The position numbers and the translations under genes are program-made. This document shows positions 9,201 to 18,238 of a stretch of DNA of 22,775 bases, piece after piece (the stretch's first letter is position 1; each line of letters begins with the position of its first letter). Below the pieces are notes generated by a model that ran no database searches, had not been told where the DNA came from, and saw only the letters and a program-made list of their open reading frames with translations. This DNA is from Ascoidea tarda (nom. inval.) (taxonomy: Eukaryota; Ascomycota; Saccharomycetes; Ascoideales; Ascoideaceae). The DNA is taken from NCBI GenBank assembly GCA_030560485.1, contig JAKTTS010000241.1, positions 1 through 22,775 of the forward strand. The letters run 5' to 3'.

Positions 9201-9665
9201 TTTTAAATTGTTTATCAAAGATTTGATTTCCCATATTAGTTTTGTCTTTTTATGAACAATGTGGATATTATTATTAGTGTTGTTGTTAGAGGAGGAAGAG
9301 GAGGAGGTGAGTTTGCTTCTGTTTCGGTTAAAGATGGACAAATTCAAATTTGATTCGAATTCAATGAGAGACTTGAATTCGATGAGCTTATCGTTCAACA
9401 AAGACTGTCTTTTTTCGAAGGACAAATTTAGATTTTGGATCAACCATAGAGATCTGATGAGGTCGGGAGGCAAGTGGTCTGTTATCGTTATGCAGCTGTA
9501 ATTGAGGTTGCTGAGATTGAAAATATTGGAGATGTGGGTCGTAGTATCATTTGGAGTATCAGAGGAGGTGTTGGTTGGAGCAGAAATGTTGAGTGTGTTG
9601 AAGAGATGGTCGAGGGCAGCTGGATCAATTGTGTGAGTGGTTGTGTGAGAATCATCGGAAGTCAT
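6297..9665 (-). CDS. YNG1: ING-family PHD protein, Yng1-like (NuA3), enlarged to 1122 residues
   Basis: Yng1 is the ING subunit of the NuA3 histone H3 acetyltransferase and binds H3K4me3. The N-terminal ITDHLPPDLIRSLWLIQNLN (61-80) resembles Yng1 (DHLPCELIRSL), not Pho23 or Yng2. The PHD finger (about 807-857) has all zinc ligands: CYC, the cysteines in GCDNDSC, the HYPC pair and WYCPTC. VSYGPM and the Trp of WFHYPC supply the aromatic cage. There is a two-residue insertion before WYC compared with Yng1. Between the two domains lie some 700 residues rich in Asn, Ser and Lys. After the PHD comes an unusual 265-residue basic tail with GRKKPGPRKRR and a twice-used LKELE motif. Saccharomyces Yng1 has only 219 residues. 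The frame is whole. ING membership is sure; Yng1 rather than another ING is likely. Confidence 0.85.
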   Translation of the reverse strand: MTSDDSHTTTHTIDPAALDHLFNTLNISAPTNTSSDTPNDTTTHISNIFNLSNLNYSCITITDHLPPDLIRSLWLIQNLNLSFEKRQSLLNDKLIEFKSLIEFESNLNLSIFNRNRSKLTSSSSSSNNNTNNNIHIVHKKTKLIWEIKSLINNLKLINYESQKESIKFKSLLTFSSNYLNNSIYTLINHYYSILKLSISKNLSNKNLSSKNKNQLKNTKNNKIIKIINNFSITNKNNFKNNYTNDLLFSDYIINSNINDNDTINDNNDHNNNNNKENTLNFNSHDTFFKDLLKSSNQNLFSFVNDFKSFDIHLDNNLLKKNEILKKSSKSQKLPKLKIKIPPLSSINDSLINTSTFIPNSPSINITNQSQESPKLPTITSLISNDKQRPRLTFKLPIPKSLSSPLNLPSNNIIDNDNDDDIENGFISQNQNQTSLSNNNSSSQRSRRPQRNLKKQYSNQFIVPRIASRLRSNTLFDNSNIQGLTRLRKERTKKQSNNHNQNHNYIHFSVSESPLLNGFPDKIINQDQPVNKEKDDIHSSNEKEKSPLLTQEIDQKTFNTIENGNEKQTNGYSNTNQINNQINNQINNQPNDQQNDQQNDQQNDQPNNQPNKHSIQDNILQENIKTETISKNLNANQKEKPKRRKQHRNSFLNTNNIIPLNDFNSRRAFRSSSIFTPVNNKNIRNGVKKNENLLKFDKRKKYTEHESVNEKQMETEIEIDTFESKKVKKEKLENSFNQKNEFIRRRSQRVFLLDKIKEDQLKEKEINTKNTNSNQEKAEKKENNTFKNSKNSKKPKRTKEHKNKDVEEERYCYCNDVSYGPMIGCDNDSCKYGWFHYPCINMLRAPSALKKWYCPTCREEFDKKEEQKKNKKQIINNNKIGKNGKKKPGNVQRVVRNIKKPHINWGHKKVTKVFNCTPNGFRVAKEDKCTSNNMAGRKKPGPRKRRSLRGYGRLLKELEPYNVAGAKDVTPIEVQNEVSEKLHEAEELLQQDVFNEVLSELADSEMSIMKPRKARKKRILKELEAFNADGEQEANAFGLSPTFPTRELRNHKSKEMLEFPDETSLIDTSISDGNYLLKPVNEKHGKHNKEEIPLNMGKRKREDENSLFITKRRQLRSSFVPRS
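7846..7942. repeat. Two abutting 12-bp tandem repeats in YNG1
   Basis: About four copies of a TTGGTCATTTTG-type unit run into about four copies of a TTGATTATTTAT-type unit. On the coding strand they read as NDQQ and NNQI repeats. The period is a whole number of codons, so the frame is kept. Confidence 0.85.
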
Positions 9666-10003
9666 AACTCATAATAAACTCTATTGTCTAAACTGGTCTT
9701 GCTACGGTTAGAAAACAGATAATAACCAATATATCGCAGAGCAAGTAAATAAAGTTGCGAGCAAACAGAAGCCAGTGGAATATCAAGCGTCTCTTAAAAG
9801 GGCACAGTGTAGAAGAAGCAGAGCATAGAAAACAGGGTCTGGGAAGCAGAGGCAGCAGAGGCAGAGGAGTGTCGGGAGGCTCTGGCAGCAGAAGATGCTT
9901 CTCGTTGGGAGGAAATAAACAACAGGTGCAAACACAAAAGCACCAGTTTTGGCGTTACATTTGCATTTAAACCCGCCAGAGCGGACCTGCGCAAAAAAGC
10001 GCA

Positions 10004-10009
10004 CACGTG
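10004..10009. promoter_or_regulatory. E-box CACGTG
   Basis: CACGTGGG is a CACGTG core with the flank favoured by Pho4; Cbf1 binds the same core. A second CACGTG lies at 10132-10137, inside the first codons of the longest PRP16 frame. Factor identity is inferred. Confidence 0.45.
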
Positions 10010-10010
10010 G

Positions 10011-10098
10011 GCTGTGTCAATGCTGTGTCAGCAGTAGTGACTCAGCGCTGACTCAGCTGATTGATAAGATATTTGTCAGCTGAGTCAGTGCTTACTCA
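10011..10098. promoter_or_regulatory. TGACTCA (Gcn4/AP-1-type) array with a 13-bp inverted repeat
   Basis: Perfect TGACTCA sites lie at 10038-10044, 10049-10055 and, inverted, 10081-10087. A near match, TTACTCA, lies at 10092-10098. Two GCTGTGTCA direct repeats precede them (10011-10019 and 10022-10030). The second and third sites sit in a perfect inverted repeat, 10048-10060 and 10076-10088, around a 15-base loop. TGACTCA is the Gcn4 site in yeast; other bZIP factors share it. Confidence 0.7.
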
Positions 10099-10107
10099 GC
10101 TTCTCAT

Positions 10108-13100
10108 ATGGAAGGGCACGCTGTAATCTGGCACGTGCCTGTTTTTGCGAATGAGGAAGGGCACTTTTTTACTGTCGAGGAAGCAGAAGAAGCAGAAGCA
10201 GGAGCAGAAGTAGAATATTCAACGCCTTCAGAGATCATGTCTGAAAACCAACACACCAAAATTGTGTTCAGGAAGCCAAAGAAATTGTCTCTGCGCAGGA
10301 CAGACCAGCGTAGAAGGGGCTCCAAGAGGATCAGATTGGACTTGTTCAACGACGAGAACCTCTCTGTTTCGACAACAAACAACATTGACAAGCTGCTGAC
10401 AAGCAAAGACGATGCCAGGTCTGGTGCTCTCCCGCCGGCTGTTGTTTCTGATGCCAACCAGCAAAAGTGCAACGAATTGAAGCAGAAATTGCAGAACAAG
10501 TACGCTTATCTACGAAATAAGAACAGTTCTCTGGACAACAAAAATCAATCAAACTGTATTTTCAAAAACCTGGAAACTAACAGAGATGCTTCTGGTAATA
10601 CAAATCCTATAAATGATTCCTACGACTCTAATGACAATTCAATTCAGTTTGATCGTCAATGGTACGATGCTGATCCATCTGTCAACACTGAATTTTATCT
10701 GAATTCCGATATAAATCCACAATCTCTCATGAAACGAAGAATCAATTACCACAAATCTAAAGCGAATCAAATAAATCAAACGAAAAATATTCTGAAAAGT
10801 AAAAAATTCAAAGAACAAAACCTCTGGGAAACTTCAAGAATCTTTAACAGTGGTATATACTCATCATCCAAAAAATCAATTTCAATCAATAATAACTTTG
10901 ACGATTTCGATGATAACGATGATACTCTCATTGACTTGAAAGTCCATATCAACCTTCCGGCTTTTCTCAAATCATCACATTTAAATACATCCTTCGATCA
11001 ATTCAATTTCAATATCTCCATCTTCAAAGATCCTCTATCAGATCTAGCTATCTTTTGCAAAAAAGGCAGTTACCTAGTAAATGAAAGAAGAACCTTGAGA
11101 GAAAAACAAAGACAGAATAAAAACAATGCAACAATCATCGGAACAAATATAGGCAATGTACTTGGAATCCAAGATCGCGAAAACAATAGAAACAACACAA
11201 ATCTCTCTGATTCTCATTCTCAATTGCACATTAATAACAACAATAAATTTCTATCCTCTCTAACAAAATCTTCTTCTCCCAATCACCATCAAAAAATCCT
11301 ATCTCAAAGACTTTCATTACCAATCTTCACCGTAAAGGATAAACTTTTACAAGTTATAAATGATAACCAAATAGTTGTCATAATAGGTGAAACTGGTTCC
11401 GGTAAAACTACCCAATTAACACAATTCTTAAATGATTACGGCTACACATCCAGAGGCATCATAGGCTGTACTCAACCACGTAGAGTCGCTGCAATGTCTG
11501 TAGCAAAAAGAGTATCCGAAGAAATGAATGTCACTTTAGGAAATGAAGTTGGTTTTGCTATTCGTTTTGAAGATTGCACTTCCAACTTGACAAAAATTAA
11601 ATACATGACTGATGGTATATTGTTAAGAGAATCACTATTAGACCCAGATTTAGACAACTACTCTTGTATTATAATGGACGAAGCTCATGAAAGAGCCTTA
11701 AACACTGATATATTAATGGGTTTGTTCAAACAAATCTTAAAAAGAAGAAGGGACCTAAAATTAATTATCACCTCTGCTACAATGAATGCTGAAAAATTTT
11801 CCAAATTCTTTGGCAACTGCCCTCAATTTACAATCCCTGGTCGTACCTTTCCTGTTGACGTCCTTTACGCCAAATCTGCTTCTGTTGATTATGTTGAAAT
11901 GGCCATAAAACAAATATTGACCATTCATTTAGGCTCTGGTCCTGGTGATATTCTAGTATTTATGACCGGTCAGGAAGATATAGAGACTACATGCGACGTT
12001 CTAAAAGAAAAGTTAATGGAATTGGATGATCCCCCTCCATTAGATATCTTGCCCATATATTCCCAACTACCCGCTGATTTACAGGCCAAAATATTCAATA
12101 AATCAGAAAACAACACAAGAAAATGTGTCATTGCAACAAATATCGCTGAAACCTCTTTAACTGTTGATGGTATTAAATATGTTGTTGACACTGGCTTTTG
12201 CAAAATAAAAGTTTACAATCCTAAAATGGGTATGGATACTCTACAAATTGCCCCTATATCTCTTGCAAATGCAAATCAAAGAAGTGGTAGAGCTGGTAGA
12301 ACTGAACCTGGTGTTGCTTATCGCTTGTATACTGAAACAGCTTCAAAAGCTGAAATGTATACAGAAACAATCCCCGAGATTCAGAGAACAAATCTTTCAA
12401 ACACAATTTTATTATTAAAATCCTTAGGCATCAGCGACTTGTTGAAATTTCCCTTCATGGACCCTCCACCTGAAGAAACAATCAATTCTGCCTTGTACGA
12501 TTTATGGTCACTTGAAGCATTAGATGATTCTGGGAATTTAACTCAGTTGGGCTCTCAAATGGCAAAATTCCCAATGGAACCATCCTTATCAAAAATTTTA
12601 TTACTATCATCTGAATTTGGCTGTTCTGAAGAAATGATAATAATTGTCTCCATGCTTTCTGTCCCAAACGTGTTTTATAGACCAAAAGAATTAGAGAAAG
12701 AGTCAGATTTAATTCGAGAAAAATTTTTCATCCCTGAATCGGATCATTTGACTTTATTAAACGTTTACCATCAGTGGAAGTATAACAAGTATTCAAATCA
12801 ATGGTGCTCAAAAAAATTTTTACATTCGAAATCTTTAAGAAGAGCAAGAGACATAAAAGAACAATTAGAGTATATTATGAAATCCAATAATCTAAAAATT
12901 CACTCATGTGGATTAGACTGGGAAATCGTCAAAGAATGCATTTGTTCAGGGTTTTTTAATCAAGCTTGCAAAGTTAAAAGTTTTGGTAAATACACTAATT
13001 TAAGGACGAACTTGGAGTTGTATTTACATCCGACTTCAGCACTATTTGGATTGGGTGACTTGCCTAATTTTGTGATTTATCATGAATTGGTATTGACATC

Positions 13101-13197
13101 CAAAGAATATATGTCTACTGTCACTGTTGTTGAACCAGAATGGCTAGCCAAATATGGAAGTGTCTTTTATTCTATTGTTGAAAAAAAAGTTAATTAA
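10108..13197 (+). CDS. PRP16: Pre-mRNA splicing DEAH-box ATPase Prp16
   Basis: Prp16 remodels the spliceosome after the first catalytic step. A Prp16/DHX38 mark is [14 protein letters not shown] followed by NERRTLREK just before the helicase core. The core holds GETGSGKT (427-434), DEAH (524-527), SAT (556-558), [25 protein letters not shown] and QRSGRAGR (724-731), then the winged-helix/HA2 and OB domains. Length is 1029 residues from 10108, against 1071 in Saccharomyces. I favour the ATG at 10237 (986 residues). The first 43 codons look like the purine-rich promoter tracts elsewhere in the window, and the TGACTCA array would end only 10 bases before 10108. All seven CTG codons I found are in the variable N-terminal region and none is in the core. 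The frame is whole and ends in TAA. Confidence 0.95.
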   Translation: MEGHAVIWHVPVFANEEGHFFTVEEAEEAEAGAEVEYSTPSEIMSENQHTKIVFRKPKKLSLRRTDQRRRGSKRIRLDLFNDENLSVSTTNNIDKLLTSKDDARSGALPPAVVSDANQQKCNELKQKLQNKYAYLRNKNSSLDNKNQSNCIFKNLETNRDASGNTNPINDSYDSNDNSIQFDRQWYDADPSVNTEFYLNSDINPQSLMKRRINYHKSKANQINQTKNILKSKKFKEQNLWETSRIFNSGIYSSSKKSISINNNFDDFDDNDDTLIDLKVHINLPAFLKSSHLNTSFDQFNFNISIFKDPLSDLAIFCKKGSYLVNERRTLREKQRQNKNNATIIGTNIGNVLGIQDRENNRNNTNLSDSHSQLHINNNNKFLSSLTKSSSPNHHQKILSQRLSLPIFTVKDKLLQVINDNQIVVIIGETGSGKTTQLTQFLNDYGYTSRGIIGCTQPRRVAAMSVAKRVSEEMNVTLGNEVGFAIRFEDCTSNLTKIKYMTDGILLRESLLDPDLDNYSCIIMDEAHERALNTDILMGLFKQILKRRRDLKLIITSATMNAEKFSKFFGNCPQFTIPGRTFPVDVLYAKSASVDYVEMAIKQILTIHLGSGPGDILVFMTGQEDIETTCDVLKEKLMELDDPPPLDILPIYSQLPADLQAKIFNKSENNTRKCVIATNIAETSLTVDGIKYVVDTGFCKIKVYNPKMGMDTLQIAPISLANANQRSGRAGRTEPGVAYRLYTETASKAEMYTETIPEIQRTNLSNTILLLKSLGISDLLKFPFMDPPPEETINSALYDLWSLEALDDSGNLTQLGSQMAKFPMEPSLSKILLLSSEFGCSEEMIIIVSMLSVPNVFYRPKELEKESDLIREKFFIPESDHLTLLNVYHQWKYNKYSNQWCSKKFLHSKSLRRARDIKEQLEYIMKSNNLKIHSCGLDWEIVKECICSGFFNQACKVKSFGKYTNLRTNLELYLHPTSALFGLGDLPNFVIYHELVLTSKEYMSTVTVVEPEWLAKYGSVFYSIVEKKVN

Positions 13198-13631
13198 CAT
13201 AAATCATAAAAGTTTGTTTATAAAATATAAGAAGGATAATTAATAATAGTATCTAAATAAAAAGTTTGAAAATAAACATGATTGCTTATTTGGAATTTGA
13301 GAGCAAAAAATAAATAAAGCAAAAAAATAGAAATGAAAAAAGAAATGAAAAACAAAAGGTAAATTAGTTATTAAGATATTTATAATAGCTAATTTTTGGA
13401 TGGAGAAAAATAAAAAAATAATAAGAACAACCAAAAGAATTAAATAGAAATTTTGCGTTCATAAACACATGTAAATCAAATTTGCTTATTAAGAATAGCA
13501 ATAAAAATACAAACAAAAAAAAAAGAAAGAAAAAACATGAAATTTAGGTAATGAAATTTGCATAAAAAACTGTAACAGCAGTTGGCACTATCAAAATTAA
13601 TAATTACCAAAAATTTTAATAATTATTTCTA
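13198..13631. other. Convergent 3' spacer, no gene seen
   Basis: These 434 AT-rich bases lie between the ends of PRP16 (+) and the next minus-strand gene. They are full of A runs and TATA-like stretches such as yeast 3' ends use. I see no RNA gene or meaningful frame. Confidence 0.7.
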
Positions 13632-15911
13632 CTATTTAGAATATAGAATTAAAAAGTTGGATAGTTCAGACACGTTATCTTCAGTCTCAATTAGGGTTAC
13701 CAAATCATCGAAATCCTTTATTATATCTGTTTTTACTTCTTCTAAGGATGCTTTAATTTTAGGAATGTTTCTCTTTTCATTTATATTATGTGACAAAGAT
13801 GATAAACAATGTAAAAATTCAAGTTTTCCATATGACAATTCACTTAATTTATGTCTTACACCAGGAGTGACAAAATTCAAAGAATAAAAAAACTCATGAA
13901 TTAGTTTTGCTAAATTATTAATAATTGATATATTTGATGGCAGAGTTGACTGAGAGATTAGTACTTCATCAGAATTGTCAAAATTAGGAAGATCATAATT
14001 AATGTTTAAAGCAGGCAATAAAACTGGTTTATTACAATCAACTGGAGATGAATTTGAGATTTTTTCAAAAGTATCAGAGACTGAAATTATATATCTATAT
14101 GAGTTATCAAAGATAGTCCAAGATCTTAGAAGAGCTAATGGAATGATTTTTAAAATCATAAATTTTTGGTAATTTGTTGTTTGGTAATCCGAACGATAAT
14201 AAGAATCTTCAATTTTTACCATGTTTTCTCTTAAGATTGCGATTGAATTTTTAAAATTTTCAGATATTGTGCAAAAGATTATTGATAAATTTTGGATATC
14301 AGCGTTATTCAATTCATTGATATTTTCGTTTTCATTTAAGATAATGTTGTCGTTATTATCGAAAGATAAACCGGAATTTAGTAGAATTTTTTTAATTCTT
14401 TCAAGGTATCTTACTTGATAATTAAATAATATATTTATAATGAACTCAAAAATTGGTTGCAATTGGTAGAACTGTGATACAAAATCACCAAAAAAGCTAT
14501 TATAGTATTTATCATCGGTATAATTGGTGGCATTTTGTTTTATAATATTTGAGTTATGAATATTGATCAGAGGATTTTTGACATTAAAATTCGAATCTAT
14601 TTTTGTAATGATGTTATTGTTGCTATCATTATTATTGTATAAATTCTTTTTCTTTTTAGCTAGACACAGGCTATAAATATTGTTCATTAAATTATAAGGA
14701 GGTCTCTGAGTGATATTATTTGAAATTGCTTCAATTTGAAGCAAATTTATTTTGAGGATTTCGGATTCGATGATATATTGTTTAATTAAAGAATCAAAGT
14801 CTGGAAATTTTATGAATCTAGTATTGCCAATATTGTTGATATTTTTGATGTCGTTTATGTTATTTATGTCATTGATATTTATATTATCTGATTTTGATTG
14901 GAGAGTTATTTTTTTAATTAGATTTGAGCAGTATTCAAAAAATAGGATAATTTTATAAATTGTTAGATATAATAATCTAAAATTGACAATTTTCCATGAC
15001 TCATGGTTGGTTGAAATGTTATCTCTTATATATAGAAAATAATCTAAGATTTGGGATTTAAATAATTTCAAGGGCAAATAAATGATGTTAAATTCTAAAT
15101 GATTTTTGAAAGGGAAGCTGTAGTATAAGTGATCGATATTTTGATTAAACATTTTGTCTTTAGTTTGGTTATAAAAAATTTCGATGTTGTTAGAAATGTT
15201 ATTAGAAAAATTTGCATTTGAATTTGCATTTGAATTTGAATTTGCAGTGATATTTGTATTTGTGTTTGTGTTTGAGTTGTTATTTTTGATAACAAAATCA
15301 TTTAAATTTTTATCAATTTTTAATTTCAAGTCATTTAAAATGTTTAAAGAGTTTGATAAGTCAGAGACTATTTTTTCGAATTTTAAGACAAGGATTTTGC
15401 TTTCATTATCATTGTTGTTTGTGAAATGAAAAAATCTTGGAGATTCTATTTCGATTTTTGTTGATAAAGTGTTGTACAAGATTTTATTTGCATCGATATA
15501 ACATTTGATGTCATTATTGTAGTTATTGTTTTCATTGTCATTGTCATTGTCATTGTCATTGTCATCAATATGATTGTCATTATCGGTATCATTATTGATA
15601 TCATTATTGATATCGTTATCGTTATCGATATCATTAGTGGCATCGATTTTGTTAATTGAAAGATTGTTATTGACATTTAGGATAAAATTTATGTCGATAT
15701 CTATATTTAAAATTTGAGATAAATTCAATAAATCCGAACAAAGAGAATTATTGTTATTTGACTGGTTGAAGTAAGAGGATTTTTCAGATAAATAACTATT
15801 GAAATTATTTGAAAGAATTGATAATTTCAAGATTGCATTATAGAAGTTTTTATAAATATCACAAAAAAGAGGATTTAACAGATAGAAAGAGGTATCATCC
15901 AAAGAATCCAT
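13632..15911 (-). CDS. Unrecognised 759-residue protein, probably all-helical
   Basis: I do not recognise this protein. The whole 2.3-kb frame from the ATG at 15911 to the TAG at 13632 is open in very AT-rich DNA, so it is very likely real. It has no signal peptide and no membrane helix that convinces me. The N-terminal 60 residues are helical. Low-complexity Asp/Asn (about 95-135) and Asn/Ser/Thr (about 215-245) stretches interrupt it. The more conserved-looking parts are about 270-345 (with a repeated Leu/Ile/Phe pattern), 480-660 (including LKIIPLALLRSWTIFDNSYRY) and the last 100 residues (FVTPGVRHKLSELSYGKLEF, then HNINEKRNIPKIKASLEEVK). The pattern suggests a helical scaffold or adaptor that evolves fast. 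No catalytic motif is seen. Its upstream spacer is unusually long (2.7 kb). Confidence 0.75.
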   Translation of the reverse strand: MDSLDDTSFYLLNPLFCDIYKNFYNAILKLSILSNNFNSYLSEKSSYFNQSNNNNSLCSDLLNLSQILNIDIDINFILNVNNNLSINKIDATNDIDNDNDINNDINNDTDNDNHIDDNDNDNDNDNENNNYNNDIKCYIDANKILYNTLSTKIEIESPRFFHFTNNNDNESKILVLKFEKIVSDLSNSLNILNDLKLKIDKNLNDFVIKNNNSNTNTNTNITANSNSNANSNANFSNNISNNIEIFYNQTKDKMFNQNIDHLYYSFPFKNHLEFNIIYLPLKLFKSQILDYFLYIRDNISTNHESWKIVNFRLLYLTIYKIILFFEYCSNLIKKITLQSKSDNININDINNINDIKNINNIGNTRFIKFPDFDSLIKQYIIESEILKINLLQIEAISNNITQRPPYNLMNNIYSLCLAKKKKNLYNNNDSNNNIITKIDSNFNVKNPLINIHNSNIIKQNATNYTDDKYYNSFFGDFVSQFYQLQPIFEFIINILFNYQVRYLERIKKILLNSGLSFDNNDNIILNENENINELNNADIQNLSIIFCTISENFKNSIAILRENMVKIEDSYYRSDYQTTNYQKFMILKIIPLALLRSWTIFDNSYRYIISVSDTFEKISNSSPVDCNKPVLLPALNINYDLPNFDNSDEVLISQSTLPSNISIINNLAKLIHEFFYSLNFVTPGVRHKLSELSYGKLEFLHCLSSLSHNINEKRNIPKIKASLEEVKTDIIKDFDDLVTLIETEDNVSELSNFLILYSK
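15211..15246. repeat. TTTGAA/TTTGCA hexamer run in the 759-residue gene
   Basis: Six-base units alternate between TTTGCA and TTTGAA and read on the minus strand as Asn-Ser/Asn-Ala. It is the same kind of hexamer as the SGO1 run, arising in a different gene. Confidence 0.85.
15533..15564. repeat. CATTGT hexamer run in the 759-residue gene
   Basis: About five tandem CATTGT units read on the minus strand as an Asp-Asn repeat in the acidic linker. Confidence 0.88.
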
Positions 15912-16020
15912 TTTTAGCAGTGAATGTGATTGGTGTATAAAAAGTTGTTTTTTTCTATTTTAATGTAACTATTTTTTATAGATAAGATATAAGAAAGATT
16001 ATAAAGAAGATATCATTAAT

Positions 16021-16078
16021 ATTCATATATTCATATATCCATATATTCATATATATATATATATATATATGTATATAC
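16021..16078. repeat. AT microsatellite
   Basis: Imperfect ATTCATAT units pass into a pure (AT)n run and then GTATATAC. Confidence 0.9.
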
Positions 16079-16513
16079 TTTTTTTTTGATTATAAATTTG
16101 ATGTAATTTGAGCAAAACTTATGAAATGAGTGAAATTTTATAAAAAGAGCAAAAAACGAATAAATAAGCTTTATATAATAGGAAAAGTAAGATGGAAGAA
16201 GAAGAATTAAAAAAAAAAAAGTAAATAGAAAAACATAATAATAATATAATAATAAAACATGAAATAAAAATGAAATCCAGTGAAATGAAATGAAGCTTTG
16301 AAAGAAGAGAATCTGGGTATAAATTTTAAATTTTAATACACTGAATTCTGCAATTTAAAATTCTGTAAATTTTAAATTGGACCAAAATGGCTAATTCTGC
16401 ATGAAAATCTTTTCCAGTGGTTGATGTTTCTTTCTGCCAATCTGCTAATGGTTGCTAAATGGAAATGAAGTATTTATAGAAAGAGAACCAAATGGCTAAT
16501 GATAAATAATAAA

Positions 16514-16563
16514 GACTAAAGAGTAAAGAGTAAAGAGTAAAGAGTAAAGAGTAAAGAGTAAAT
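16514..16563. repeat. GAGTAAA heptamer tandem repeat
   Basis: One GACTAAA and six GAGTAAA units follow in a row, with decayed units (GTAAAAAGTAAATTTTAAATTG) trailing to about 16600. Confidence 0.92.
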
Positions 16564-17247
16564 TGTAAAAAGTAAATTTTAAATTGTAAATTGTAAATCA
16601 CTGGTCGTAAAAAGTAAATGTAAATGCAAATTCCCCAAAGCAAATGGCAATTGGTAGGTCATATAGAGAGGATGGGATTGGGCTGAAAAGAAGCCGGTGG
16701 ATAAAGAAGAGCCAATTAAGAGTGAAATGAAAAGAAGCAGAAAAAAGTATTTGCAAATCATTGCTCTATGCCAATCTTTGAACAAATCGAGGTTATATCG
16801 CTGATTTCTCCAGGCCTTTTTGGGACCAGTCGCTCTCAAAGAATGTGTCTTCGTTCTACCCTGTGCGCACAGGATATTTTGAAGCACGTGTAAGTTTCGC
16901 TGAGCCATTTTACCTGTACGTGTGCAACGGCGGCTGAAATGACGCTGAAATAGAAATATCTTGCAAGACAAGCAAATACACGCACACACACGCATCACAG
17001 CGCGCACATGAGCTGCAGATCTCTATTGTTTCTGCGGTGGAGACAGCAGCCAATATGCCTTATACTGCTTTCTAGAACACCCCAAAAGAAAAGGAAAGAA
17101 CAACCAGAATAACCCAGGCAGCTGGGTAAGGCCCCGCTGCACGTGCGGCTGTGTACAGCTGCAATCAATGCCGTACACTGCCGCACCCGCAGCTGTGGGT
17201 TGTTTTGCACCTGACAGAAGCAGAGACCCAAGGGCATTCGGGGCAAT

Positions 17248-17283
17248 GGCAGCAGAGGCAGTAGAGGCAGCAGAGGCAGCAGC
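17248..17283. repeat. GGCAGCAGA 9-bp tandem repeat
   Basis: There are four units: GGCAGCAGA, GGCAGTAGA, GGCAGCAGA and GGCAGCAGC. The same core recurs near 9843-9865 in the YNG1-PRP16 promoter. Confidence 0.9.
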
Positions 17284-17824
17284 CAAAGATTGCTGGCGAT
17301 GAGGGGCTATTTGGGAGGTGCTTACTAATGCGCTGAAGCTAGTTCCAGGCAATTCCAGTTCCAGTTCCATGCGAAAATACCCAAAGCACCCTCACCAATT
17401 TAGTTTCTTACTTCAGCAACTGAACGTCTCTGGCAAAAGCCTGTGGATAGAAATCTCGCTGCTGAAAATAGCCCCAAGTGTCCTGAAGCACGACTATTGC
17501 TATGAACATGACAATGAACATGATATGGTGCTCGTTCTACTGCGTTTTGAATTTGTGTTCACAGCTTTTTACAATACCAAGATCAACAGATCGACAGATC
17601 GACGTTTTTGAGATGTTCATAACTGTTCCAACTGTGTTTTTGTAGCTTTCTTTTTCTATCCTATTGTTGAACCCAAAGCAGAACAAACAGTTCTGTCCAG
17701 CTTCAACAGTTGAATGCATTCACTGCTATTCAATTCTGCAAAAAGAATAAGGCCAATCAAGTGCAAGAATCCTGCTATTATCCACTGTCATTTTAGTCAA
17801 ATCACTAACATCATAAACCTCTAA

Positions 17825-17898
17825 CTGTAACGGCTGCACATCAGGAAGCAATACACCATTTATACCACTGTTACAGCATTGTTACAGCGCTGTTACAC
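17825..17898. promoter_or_regulatory. GTTACAG cluster, 11-bp period
   Basis: GTTACAG lies at 17870-17876 and 17881-17887 and GTTACAC at 17892-17898, exactly 11 bases apart. An inverted CTGTAAC lies at 17825-17831. The spacing is about one helical turn, as expected for side-by-side binding of one factor. The factor is unknown. Confidence 0.4.
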
Positions 17899-18138
17899 TA
17901 CTCTTGTACAACTCATATACTGCTATTAGAAACTTACCAACTTTCGTCTATTTCTTTTTCTCTAATTCATGTATAAACACTTTGATCAACCTTTTTCTGA
18001 TTTATTATTTCTAATTTCTAACATGCTAAAGTTTAAACTTATCCAACTTGCAAGCAAATTTCATCTGTAAAAATTTCCATTAATTTACCATTTTGTTAAA
18101 TAATATCAAAAATCACTAAAACAACAATCATAAAACAA

Positions 18139-18238
18139 TATGAAATAGTATAAAATAGTATGAAATAGTATGAAATATTATAAAATAATATGAAATATTA
18201 TAAAATAATATGAAATATTATAAAATAATATGAAATAT
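18139..18238. repeat. 10/20-bp AT minisatellite
   Basis: Four 10-base units of the TATGAAATAG type lead into three 20-base units made of TATAAAATAA plus TATGAAATAT. It lies 370 bases past the end of the permease gene. Confidence 0.92.

Larger units (their letters stand above)
9666..10107. promoter_or_regulatory. Divergent YNG1-PRP16 promoter
   Basis: This is a 442-base spacer, clearly richer in GC than the gene bodies. From the YNG1 side it holds a purine-rich GCAGAGGCAG tract (about 9825-9895), a GCGCAAAAAAGCGC inverted repeat (9989-10002), an E-box and an array of TGACTCA sites next to PRP16. I see no RNA gene. Confidence 0.7.

Noticed and set aside
10104-10499. Minus-strand frames opposite the PRP16 5' end
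   Set aside because: Antisense shadows in the less AT-rich PRP16 start region, with no domain or promoter evidence.
16790-16860. U2 snRNA-like stretch (CAGGCCTTTTTGGGACC)
   Set aside because: It lacks the GUAGUA branch-pairing sequence and the rest of the U2 5' domain.
16579-17007. Minus-strand 142-codon frame with a hydrophobic stretch
   Set aside because: It ends in decayed tandem repeats, has mixed composition and no recognised motif. The part MAQRNLHVLQ to IGSSL (from about 16909) could be a small membrane protein, but I cannot support it.
17023-17370. Minus-strand 115-codon frame
   Set aside because: Its Ala/Ser-rich part is the GGCAGCAGA repeat read in frame, and nothing else is protein-like.
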